From Candidatus Gastranaerophilales bacterium (GTDB taxonomy: Bacteria > Cyanobacteriota > Vampirovibrionia > Gastranaerophilales > Gastranaerophilaceae), in assembly GCA_944324165.1 (NCBI GenBank), contig CALUVG010000002.1:1-64000 (forward strand): a stretch of 64,000 bases of DNA, read 5' to 3'. Position numbers and translations under genes: made by a program. Shown piece after piece: positions 57,453 to 64,000 of the stretch; the stretch's first letter is position 1; the number at the start of each line of letters is the position of its first letter. Below the pieces are notes generated by a model that was not told the origin of the DNA, ran no database searches, and saw only the letters and a list, made by a program, of their open reading frames with translations.

Positions 57453-57805
57453 TTTATGCCTTCCAATAACGTTTTAATGATTTTTTTCATTTCTGCAAAA
57501 TTTTTGCCTAAGGCATTTTCTCCGCCTACAAATATTAATGACATAAATTGTTGAGAATTTCCAAGGTCATTTTCTTTTAACAGCAGTCTGTAGCTTTCAC
57601 GCATAAGACGTTTTAAGCGATTGCGTTTTACTGCGCGTTTATGAGTTTTTTTACTGACCACAAACCCTACACGCGTAAGTGTATCTGTATCTTTCTTTTT
57701 TAAACCTGCAAACAAAGTTACTCCGCCCTTGTGGGTGGAGTTTTTAACTTTATATGTTGCAGTAAATGCGGATTTTTTTTTAAGCCTGTATTGCTCTGGT
57801 AACAT
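57446..57805 (-). CDS. rnpA: Ribonuclease P protein component
   Basis: A 119-aa protein with the RnpA pattern: LPEQYRLKKKSAFTATYK at the N-terminus, VGFVVSKKTHKRAVKRNRLK (the conserved RNR basic helix) and a C-terminal FAEMKKIIKTLL helix. It binds the P RNA and helps mature tRNA 5' ends. It follows rpmH with a terminator-like hairpin between, the conserved bacterial order. Confidence 0.95.
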   Translation of the reverse strand: MLPEQYRLKKKSAFTATYKVKNSTHKGGVTLFAGLKKKDTDTLTRVGFVVSKKTHKRAVKRNRLKRLMRESYRLLLKENDLGNSQQFMSLIFVGGENALGKNFAEMKKIIKTLLEGIKC

Positions 57806-57831
57806 TTACCGTCCGCCTTTCTGGTTGCACA

Positions 57832-57857
57832 AAAATCCGGTTGAGCAACCGGATTTT
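57832..57857 (-). terminator. Hairpin between rpmH and rnpA
   Basis: AAAATCCGGTT-GAGC-AACCGGATTTT, symmetrical, with U-runs on either strand. It lies directly after rpmH and may reduce read-through so that rpmH exceeds rnpA. Confidence 0.75.
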
Positions 57858-57860
57858 AAA

Positions 57861-58013
57861 TTATGCTCTTTTCTTAGCAGTAATAGCTAATTTATGACGA
57901 CCTTTTGCGCGGCGTCTGTTGATAACTTCCTGTCCGCCTGCTGTTGCCATTCTTGCTCTAAACCCGCTTACGCGTTGTCTTTTAATCTTTGTTCCTTCTA
58001 GTGTACGTCTCAT
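57861..58013 (-). CDS. rpmH: Ribosomal protein L34
   Basis: A 50-aa basic protein: [40 protein letters not shown]...ITAKKRA. This is bacterial L34, although the usual second half is RMxTxxGRxVLxxRRxKGR. ATG at 58013. The rpmH-rnpA pair often lies near the origin, but no dnaA is in view. Confidence 0.95.
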   Translation of the reverse strand: MRRTLEGTKIKRQRVSGFRARMATAGGQEVINRRRAKGRHKLAITAKKRA

Positions 58014-58111
58014 TTTTTTTATTTCCTTTTTGCTTATATTTGTCGTATAATTTTTATGCTATATGAAAAAAAGTTTTTAGTCAACATTTAAGGAAGGTCA
58101 GGTTAACTAAT

Positions 58112-58915
58112 ATGAACAAAAAGATAGGATTTATCGGATGCGGTAAAATGGCAAGTGCTATTATTACAGGGGTTAAAAACTCCTGCTGCAATAAGGGATT
58201 TGAATTAATGGGATCAGAAATTAATTGCGAAATAGCAGAACTTGCACAAAGCCGGCTGGGTATAGATGTAATAACGGATAACAGGGCACTGGTGATGAAT
58301 AGTGATGTTGTTTTTATTGCGACTAAACCGAATTATGTTGCGGCAGTGCTTGAAGAAATTAAAGATGAATTGACGCCGGAAAAACTTCTTGTTTCTATTG
58401 CTGCAGGCGTATCTACAAAAAAAATAGAAAATATTGTTGGAGCACAAAGAGTTGTAAGAGTTATGCCAAATACGCCGGCACTTTTGCTGGAGGGAATGGC
58501 TGGCGTTTGCAAGGGCGAACACGCGCTGGAAGAAGACGTGCAGTTTGTTATAGATTTGTTAACATCAGTGGGTAAAGCCATTGAGGTTGATGAAGACGAA
58601 ATGGATATAGTGACAGCAATATCAGGTTCAGGACCTGCGTTTTTCTATCAGGTGATAGAAGATATGGCGCGTGCGGGCGAAAAATTAGGGCTTGATTATG
58701 AAAAATCTTTGCTGCTCGCAACACAAACGGCTCTTGGCTCTGCGAAAATGCTTGAAAAACGCGGAGAGCTTACTGTGCAAAATTTGATTGACAATGTAGC
58801 AACTAAAGGCGGCTGCACATTTGTCGGGGTTTCCGTGATGAAAGAAGAAAATTCAGAAAAACTCTTCTATGACGTCATAAATGAAACAGCTAAAAAAGCT
58901 CATGCATTAGGTTAA
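58112..58915 (+). CDS. proC: Pyrroline-5-carboxylate reductase
   Basis: A 267-aa NAD(P)-dependent enzyme of proline biosynthesis. N-terminal Rossmann motif IGFIGCGKMASAI, then SVAAGVS-like VSIAAGVSTKKIE, RVMPNTPAL, and the C-terminal signature AISGSGPAFFY ... TALGSAKMLEK ... VATKGGCTFVG. Single gene, divergent from rpmH, with AAGGTCAGG upstream. Confidence 0.93.
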   Translation: MNKKIGFIGCGKMASAIITGVKNSCCNKGFELMGSEINCEIAELAQSRLGIDVITDNRALVMNSDVVFIATKPNYVAAVLEEIKDELTPEKLLVSIAAGVSTKKIENIVGAQRVVRVMPNTPALLLEGMAGVCKGEHALEEDVQFVIDLLTSVGKAIEVDEDEMDIVTAISGSGPAFFYQVIEDMARAGEKLGLDYEKSLLLATQTALGSAKMLEKRGELTVQNLIDNVATKGGCTFVGVSVMKEENSEKLFYDVINETAKKAHALG

Positions 58916-58933
58916 CAGATTTCTTTAAGGGTT

Positions 58934-58970
58934 GGCGGAACGCGGCAGGTGCCGCGTCCCGCCCTTTTTT
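58934..58970 (+). terminator. proC terminator
   Basis: GGCGG-AA-CGCGGCA-GG-TGCCGCG-TC-CCGCC followed by six Ts, 19 bp after the proC stop. Confidence 0.9.
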
Positions 58971-59016
58971 GTCCACGAAAACACCTACATGTTTTCACCT
59001 ACATGTTTTCGTGGAC
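58971..59016. repeat. 13-bp inverted repeat with internal tandem copy
   Basis: GTCCACGAAAACA and TGTTTTCGTGGAC are exact complements around two tandem CCTACATGTTTTC units. It directly follows the proC terminator. The perfect arms and internal duplication resemble a small palindromic repeat; no copy elsewhere in the window. Confidence 0.6.
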
Positions 59017-59100
59017 TTGTGCATTGCAGACAGATAGCTCATAATAGAACTATCATTTTTAATACTATTTATAATAAATCTGAAAAGAGGTGATATAATT

Positions 59101-59469
59101 TTACCCCATTCCAAATAACCTTAGTTCCGTAACGATATCAAGAATAAAAATAGTAATAATAAGCCAAACTGGTAAAAGTGAAAATATGACACCTAGTAAT
59201 TGTAAAATATAAATTTTACGACTTTGTAAAAATTTCCGGTTTGTAATTCTTTTATCAAACATTATTTCTAAGACATAAATAATAAATACAAGAAAATAAA
59301 ATATAACATCAACCGCTGAAATAATTACAAAAATCACAAAAAGAGGGAAACCAAGCCCCGGACTCCAAATATATGGGAAAAAATATTTAGCGAACAAAGC
59401 GAGAATAATCCAGCCGCATATGGCTAAAAAGTTAAAACTATACCGATTTTTATATTTTTTTAAAATCAT
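59101..59469 (-). CDS. Small integral membrane protein
   Basis: A 122-aa protein with about four hydrophobic segments (FLAICGWIILALFAKYFF; FPLFVIFVIISAVDVIFYFL; ILQLLGVIFSLLPVWLIITI) and short basic loops. No family recognised. AT-rich gene in a gap between proC and the Fe-S protein gene. Confidence 0.6.
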   Translation of the reverse strand: MILKKYKNRYSFNFLAICGWIILALFAKYFFPYIWSPGLGFPLFVIFVIISAVDVIFYFLVFIIYVLEIMFDKRITNRKFLQSRKIYILQLLGVIFSLLPVWLIITIFILDIVTELRLFGMG

Positions 59470-59515
59470 AATGTGATTATATAAAAAATCAAGACTTTAT
59501 TCAATCTCGTGCGCT

Positions 59516-60619
59516 TTAGTTAATCTCGTCTGCCAATGCCAGAAATTCAATCAGATTCTTAATTTTCGGATGTTTAAAATTCCCGTTTGCAATAAAGCCC
59601 TGATGCAGTCCCAAAGTGCATGAGGGACAAAGGCTCAAAACATAATCAGCATCCGTTTTTAAAATGTTTCGTGCTTTTTTCTTTCCTATTGCACGGGAAA
59701 TTTCATTATTCTTTAATGCAAATTCGCCCGCAAATCCGCAGCAGTCATCAAATCCATCCATCTCTATATATTCTGCATTCTCACACATCTTTAAAATTTG
59801 TGACAAAAAATTTATATCTTTCAGATGGCAGGGTTTGTGAAACGTTATTTTAACAGGCTTTTTAAATATAAATTTTTTGGGGTTCTGTGCAATAAAATCC
59901 GCTATATTTATTACCTTGTGCAGTCCGTAATCCCGCAATGTGTCTTCGCAGCTTGCACAATCCGTCAATATGTAATCATAAGTTTCGTCCAGCAAGCTTA
60001 AATTATATTCTTTTACCTGTTCAAAACGTTCTATATTTCCGCTTGATAAAAAAGGCAGCCCGCAGCACTCAAAATCCTTTTCTATCAATTCAACATCATA
60101 ATTCGATAATACTTTTTTTAATGCATTTTCAACTTTCGGGTACACATTATTTACGCATCCTTTAAAATAAATAAGTTTTAAAGGGCGTTGTGCAGGCAAA
60201 GCCTTTGAACAAGCCGCAATTTTATTTGAGTTTCGGCTGTTGTTCAAAAGCTTTTGCACCCTGCCAAGGACTTTTATAATACAACCAAAAATATATTTAG
60301 ATTCAAGCATCCAAACTATTTTGCCCCAAAAAGTTTTTTTAACATATTCATATTTTGCAGTTTCAAAAATTCTGCAAACATCAATATCACTGGGACAAAA
60401 TTCCTTGCATTTTCCGCATTTCAGACATAGATCCAGATATTTATTTATAGTTTTATCTAATTTTAAATCACCTTTTAGAACGCCGTCAAGCATAACAAAT
60501 TTTCCGCGGCTCACAGCACAGTCATTGCCAGTCTCTTTATAAACAGGACAAACAGACTGGCAAAGTCCGCATTTTGAACACTTATTTATATCTTCAGCAT
60601 AATCTTTTAGTGTCTTCAT
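59516..60619 (-). CDS. GlcF/LutA-like Fe-S oxidoreductase subunit
   Basis: A 367-aa protein: two N-terminal 4Fe-4S clusters (CSKCGLCQSVCPVY and CLKCGKCKEFCPSDID) and two CCG domains (CCGLPFLSSG and CCGFAGEFALK, each with preceding and following cysteines such as DCASCEDTL and CPSCTLGL). This is the layout of the glycolate oxidase iron-sulfur subunit GlcF and related lactate/2-hydroxyacid dehydrogenase subunits, which pass electrons from a flavin dehydrogenase to the quinone pool. The flavin partner is not adjacent. Confidence 0.88.
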   Translation of the reverse strand: MKTLKDYAEDINKCSKCGLCQSVCPVYKETGNDCAVSRGKFVMLDGVLKGDLKLDKTINKYLDLCLKCGKCKEFCPSDIDVCRIFETAKYEYVKKTFWGKIVWMLESKYIFGCIIKVLGRVQKLLNNSRNSNKIAACSKALPAQRPLKLIYFKGCVNNVYPKVENALKKVLSNYDVELIEKDFECCGLPFLSSGNIERFEQVKEYNLSLLDETYDYILTDCASCEDTLRDYGLHKVINIADFIAQNPKKFIFKKPVKITFHKPCHLKDINFLSQILKMCENAEYIEMDGFDDCCGFAGEFALKNNEISRAIGKKKARNILKTDADYVLSLCPSCTLGLHQGFIANGNFKHPKIKNLIEFLALADEIN

Positions 60620-60706
60620 AACCCAATTATTGCATCAAGAAACGCATAAAACAAGTTTTATGTTATACTTATAGGTGGCAAAATATCAGTATTAGTAAAG
60701 GGAAAA

Positions 60707-61531
60707 ATGAGAAAGCTGCGAATTATAATTGGTTATCTTACTCTTATTCTAATAGCAATAAGTATGCTGTATCCGTTTTTTGCAATGATTAATTTATCTT
60801 TTGCCGATGAAAATGCCATTTTTACAGAAGCAGGAAAGTTAATCCATACAAATTTAACCTTGCAAAATTATAAAAATGTTTTTACAGAACTTCCTATGAG
60901 CCGGTATTTCTTTAACAGTCTTGTTGTTGCGGTTGTTGCGACAGTCGGGCAGGTTTTATTTGCGGCACTTGCAGGTTACGCGTTTGCAAGATTAAAATTT
61001 CCATTTAGAAATGCTTTATTTTTACTTATACTAATAACAATGCTGATACCTCCGCAGGTCAACATAATACCTTTATTTTTTCTTATGAGAGAAATGCATA
61101 TGATTGATACTTATCAGGCGTTAATTTTACCTGCAATGTTCGGCGGATTTGGCATTTTTCTGATGCGTCAGTACTTTCTGGGATTTCCTAAGGATTTAGA
61201 AGAAAGTGCAAGAATAGACGGCTGCAATTTATTTCAGACATTTTTTAGAATTGCATTACCGCTTGCTTTACCTACAATAGCAACACTTGCTATTTTTACG
61301 TTTGTAACAACATGGAACAGTTTTATGTGGCCATTGATTGTAACAAATAGCGAAGGAATGCGGACTTTACCGGTTGGATTGGCTATATACAAAGGAAGTT
61401 TCAGAGAGATTACTCTGTGGGGTGAACTGCTTGCCTGTTCCGTAATTTGTACAATTCCTGTAATCGGGGTATTTTTACTCGGGAAAAAATATTTTATAAA
61501 TGATATACTTCAAGGCGGAGTAAAAGAATAG
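60707..61531 (+). CDS. Carbohydrate ABC transporter permease (MalG/UgpE type)
   Basis: A 274-aa inner-membrane protein with six hydrophobic segments and the cytoplasmic EAA loop EESARIDGCNLFQTFFRIALP (EAA-x3-G). The periplasmic loop after TM1 (SFADENAIFTEAGK) and the C-terminal IYKGSFREI-type block are typical of CUT1 MalG-like permeases. Its MalF-like partner, solute-binding protein and ATPase are not neighbours, so the transporter is scattered. AAAGGG precedes the ATG. Confidence 0.88.
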   Translation: MRKLRIIIGYLTLILIAISMLYPFFAMINLSFADENAIFTEAGKLIHTNLTLQNYKNVFTELPMSRYFFNSLVVAVVATVGQVLFAALAGYAFARLKFPFRNALFLLILITMLIPPQVNIIPLFFLMREMHMIDTYQALILPAMFGGFGIFLMRQYFLGFPKDLEESARIDGCNLFQTFFRIALPLALPTIATLAIFTFVTTWNSFMWPLIVTNSEGMRTLPVGLAIYKGSFREITLWGELLACSVICTIPVIGVFLLGKKYFINDILQGGVKE

Positions 61532-61534
61532 ATT

Positions 61535-61993
61535 TTATTGTGAGGACAAATTTTTCTTTTCAAGTTCAAGAAGTTTCTTTTTTACATCTACTCCGCACGC
61601 AAATCCGGTCATAGCACCATTACTGCCGATTACTCTATGACATGGAACAACTATAAGTATTGGATTTTTGTTATTTGCCATACCCACGGCACGTGATGCT
61701 TTTTCATTCCCTGCAGCCAGAGCAACCTCCTTATAGCTTCTTGTTTCACCATAAGGAATTTTGCGTAATACATTCCAGACCCTGAGTTGAAAATCTGTTC
61801 CACGTAAGTCTAAAGGAAGAGTAAACTTTTTACGTTTGCCATCGAAATATTCTTCTAGCTCTTTTTCCGCCTGCAAAAGAATTTTGTTGTCAGTAGATAT
61901 TATATTTTTCTCAGTCTTTTTTATGGAAATAATTTTTCCATTGTCTTCTGTTATTTCTATATTCCCGATAGGTGTTTTAATTATGGAATTCAT
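61535..61993 (-). CDS. ogt: Methylated-DNA--protein-cysteine methyltransferase
   Basis: A 152-aa suicide alkyltransferase. The active site is IVVPCHRVI with C118; RAVGMANNKNP precedes it, and RVWNVLRKIPYGETRSY is the DNA-binding helix. Removes O6-alkyl groups from guanine (and O4 from thymine). The start overlaps the stop of the outer-membrane efflux gene, so the two are co-transcribed. Confidence 0.93.
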   Translation of the reverse strand: MNSIIKTPIGNIEITEDNGKIISIKKTEKNIISTDNKILLQAEKELEEYFDGKRKKFTLPLDLRGTDFQLRVWNVLRKIPYGETRSYKEVALAAGNEKASRAVGMANNKNPILIVVPCHRVIGSNGAMTGFACGVDVKKKLLELEKKNLSSQ

Positions 61994-63369
61994 TATAATA
62001 ATTCCTTTATATTGTTATAATCTTTTCCGCCAACTGCTTTATAAACATTTATGGTTGCTATTATATAATCTATTTTATTGCTTACCTCATCTTTTTCAGT
62101 CATTAATACGCGTTCTTTATCACGAATATTTTCTAATTTAGATTTTGCGCCTATTTCCAATTTTCTTGAAGAAAGATTGTATTTTTCTTTTTCTAAATTA
62201 AACCGCTCTAAACTTGATTTGTAATTCTTTTTATTAGTATGTGCAATACCTAAAGAATTATTTACTTCCTGTAATGAAGTGAGAATAGTTTTTTCATACA
62301 TCTGTTGCGCCTTTTCAAGTTCTAACTTATTATAGCGTAATCTTGCCATTTTGGCTCCGCCGGTAAATAAATCTATTGAAGGTGCGAAACCTGCAGCACT
62401 TTTAAATGTATGATTTCCAAAAATATCCCCGAGTTGATAAGCATTAAATCCAACCTGTCCGTACAGGAGAATTTTTGGTAAAAAGTCACGTCTGGCAACT
62501 TTTACGTCAAATCCCGTTTTTTGAATATATAATTCTGTTTTGTTCATATCCGGTCTGAATTGAATAACTTCAGCCGCAATATTGTCAGGAATATCTATAA
62601 GTTTAACTGTGTCGTAATCTGAACGTGCTACTGAATTGTTAGTTCTATCACCCAGTAATACGACCATTTCTCTTGTTACTATATCTCTACGGTCATTATA
62701 AACCTCTAAAGATTCTTCAAAATTTGTTAAAAGCTGTTGCTCCTGCATTAATTCAGTTACAGGGCATAAGCCATTTTTATATTTTTTCTCAACCATTTCT
62801 ACAACTTCTTTTTGCAAGCTTACTAATTCTTTTTGGTTTTTAATAAGCTTATCAAGTTTTACCAGGTTGTAATAAGTCGAGGCAAGTGTTGATGTTAGAG
62901 CAATATAAGTTGCACGTTCATCCTGTTTTACCATATCGAGTTGTTTATTAATACTTTTAGTTTTTAATCTGTTTTCTCCCCACAGGTCAAGTTCATAAGT
63001 CATTGTTAACGGCAATACAAAGTTTGACTGACTATAGTCATTAATCAAAACATTACCAAATCTAACATCACTGGAGGCAAAATCTCTGAAATAATTTCCG
63101 GCAAATCCAAGATGCGGAAGTTCTTGTGCCAGAGATTGTTTGGCTACCTGCTGGGCTTGCTTCACACTAATTGTGGCTATTTTTAGATCTTGATTGTTCT
63201 GATATGCTTTCATAAGCGTATCAACCAATATTGGATCATTATAGTTTTCCCACCATTTAATATTTAAATATTCGAGTCGGTAATCGCTGTTTTCTTTATG
63301 TTTTGCATATGTGGGGCAAATATTGCACAGCAAAATAAACAGGGTTAGTATAATCTTAAAAATTTTCAT
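61993..63369 (-). CDS. TolC/NodT-type outer-membrane efflux protein
   Basis: About 458 aa from the ATG at 63369, chosen because AAGGAAAAAGAAAG lies upstream and a signal peptide (KIFKIILTLFILLCNICPTYA) begins there; a 110-codon longer frame is not plausible. The RND outer-membrane factor family pattern is clear: WWENYNDPILVDTLMKAYQN, YFRDFA, LPLTMTYELDLWGENRLK, two coiled-coil repeats, DYDTVKLIDIPDNIAAEVIQ and RPDMNKTELYIQ. It forms the channel for a tripartite drug exporter with the HlyD-like gene to the right. Confidence 0.9.
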   Translation of the reverse strand: MKIFKIILTLFILLCNICPTYAKHKENSDYRLEYLNIKWWENYNDPILVDTLMKAYQNNQDLKIATISVKQAQQVAKQSLAQELPHLGFAGNYFRDFASSDVRFGNVLINDYSQSNFVLPLTMTYELDLWGENRLKTKSINKQLDMVKQDERATYIALTSTLASTYYNLVKLDKLIKNQKELVSLQKEVVEMVEKKYKNGLCPVTELMQEQQLLTNFEESLEVYNDRRDIVTREMVVLLGDRTNNSVARSDYDTVKLIDIPDNIAAEVIQFRPDMNKTELYIQKTGFDVKVARRDFLPKILLYGQVGFNAYQLGDIFGNHTFKSAAGFAPSIDLFTGGAKMARLRYNKLELEKAQQMYEKTILTSLQEVNNSLGIAHTNKKNYKSSLERFNLEKEKYNLSSRKLEIGAKSKLENIRDKERVLMTEKDEVSNKIDYIIATINVYKAVGGKDYNNIKELL

Positions 63370-63386
63370 GCTTTCTTTTTCCTTTT

Positions 63387-63408
63387 TTGTGTTATCATAA
63401 TAACACAA
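63387..63408. promoter_or_regulatory. Probable MarR operator
   Basis: A perfect palindrome with arms TTGTGTTAT... to ATAACACAA (T-TGTGTTAT-CATA-ATAACACA-A) lies midway between the divergent MarR and efflux genes. Length and symmetry suit a MarR dimer; binding would repress both directions. Confidence 0.75.
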
Positions 63409-63430
63409 GATAAATATTAAGTAAATAGGC

Positions 63431-63889
63431 ATGGACAAAAAAGATTTATTAAACAGCAGAATAGGAATGAAACTGGTGCGTATCGGCAAAATGACACGCG
63501 CAATAGCAACACAAAAGTTCAAGAATGAAAAATATTCAATAACCCCCGAACAATTTACTGTTTTGACTGCAATCTTGGACCATGACGGCTTGTACCAGAG
63601 ACAAATTAGTGCTCTAACACTTAAGGATAGACCTAATATAACAAGAATTGTTAATATTCTTGAGAAAATGGAGCTTGTAACAAGGACTTCCGATGTTAAC
63701 AAAAGAAAAATTTACAAAATTAATATTACAGAAAAAGGAAAATCAGTACTTGAACAGGCAATGCCAACAGTTCTTGAATTATGGCAGGGCTCTGTTGAAG
63801 GTGTAACTGATGGCGAATTACAAAATTGTCTTGTTGTATTGAATAAAATTAAAAAGAATTTAGAAGACAGATTAAATATACAGATATAA
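63431..63889 (+). CDS. MarR-family transcriptional regulator
   Basis: A 152-aa winged-helix protein: helices 1-2 (LLNSRIGMKLVRIGKMTRAI), ITPEQFTVLTAILDHDGLYQ, recognition helix RPNITRIVNILEKMELV, wing VTRTSDVNKRKIYKINITEKG, and a C-terminal dimerisation helix. It is divergent from the efflux outer-membrane gene and precedes the HlyD-like gene, with the palindrome 63387-63408 as its likely operator. Expected to derepress efflux on binding an aromatic ligand. Confidence 0.92.
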   Translation: MDKKDLLNSRIGMKLVRIGKMTRAIATQKFKNEKYSITPEQFTVLTAILDHDGLYQRQISALTLKDRPNITRIVNILEKMELVTRTSDVNKRKIYKINITEKGKSVLEQAMPTVLELWQGSVEGVTDGELQNCLVVLNKIKKNLEDRLNIQI

Positions 63890-63905
63890 GAATATAGAGG
63901 TGAAT

Positions 63906-64000
63906 ATGGACGATCAGACCCCAAAAAAGAAACTTAGTAAAGAAGAACTAGACGAAAAAGCAAAAGAAGTATTAAAACAAAGAAAAGCAAAAGCAAAGAA
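63906..64000 (+). CDS. Start of a probable HlyD/EmrA-type membrane fusion protein (partial)
   Basis: Thirty-one codons from an ATG at 63906, 16 bp after the MarR stop, with AGAGGTG upstream: MDDQTPKKKLSKEELDEKAK and further Lys/Arg/Ala residues. EmrA- and HlyD-like adaptors often begin with such a charged cytoplasmic segment before the single membrane helix. The MarR/outer-membrane-factor context supports that call; the sequence leaves the window before any diagnostic region. Confidence 0.4.
   Translation, partial: MDDQTPKKKLSKEELDEKAKEVLKQRKAKAK

Noticed and set aside
63370-63702. N-terminal extension of the outer-membrane efflux gene.
   Set aside because: It would run through the palindrome and the start of MarR; the internal ATG at 63369 has an RBS and signal peptide.

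Overview
The window is a low-GC bacterial chromosome segment carrying a large accessory region. The best fit for the host is a gut Gastranaerophilales/Vampirovibrionia (Melainabacteria-like) lineage. This is an inference from three things: a type IV prepilin-like protein with an FTLAEVLITL segment, a GGAIY-repeat Pmp-like surface protein, and a set of small proteins with a shared N-terminal xxxFxAK-type tag. No 16S or ribosomal operon is present to confirm it. Clear host genes lie at the right: initiator tRNA, rnpA, rpmH, proC, a GlcF-like Fe-S protein, an ABC sugar permease, ogt, and a MarR/TolC/(HlyD) efflux locus.

Left edge (1-6.4 kb). A partial secreted/outer-membrane adhesin (minus strand) is preceded by a 305-bp segment bounded by perfect 29-bp inverted repeats. 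The segment contains a promoter reading into the adhesin. Directly beside it is a 180-aa FimB-like tyrosine recombinase. A second recombinase, 66% identical by residue count, sits beside a second inverted-repeat segment (17-bp repeats) that abuts a LuxR-type regulator and a NUMOD1-like protein. This looks like twin phase-variation switches.

Prophage (about 6.5-41.9 kb). This is a Mu-like transposable myovirus. A minus-strand block encodes protease/scaffold, capsid, decoration, gp36, gp37, sheath, tube, portal gp29, gpF and gpG, with two DNA methylases embedded. A divergent plus-strand block encodes small and large terminase, a frameshifted tail chaperone, tape measure, P2-type U/X/D/V/W/J/I/H baseplate and fibre genes, five tandem tail-collar paralogues, an amidase and small accessory genes. 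Four of the accessory cassettes share a ~90-bp leader repeat. The early operon (minus) encodes a small HTH protein, MuA-like transposase, MuB-like ATPase, GemA and Mor. Two type II hammerhead ribozymes flank an 89-aa gene just upstream of Mor.

Second transposition module and cargo (42.2-54.8 kb). A second, divergent MuA/MuB-like pair plus an unknown gene is followed on the right by transposase-site-like repeats. Next comes a cargo region: small tagged proteins, a GNAT-like protein, a broken C39-like peptidase and a 1205-aa single-chain restriction-modification enzyme. Related repeats end beside tRNA-fMet. A copy of the cassette leader lies upstream of the second transposase, linking the two regions.

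Host right flank (54.8-64 kb). Housekeeping and efflux genes as above; the window ends within a probable HlyD/EmrA-type gene.
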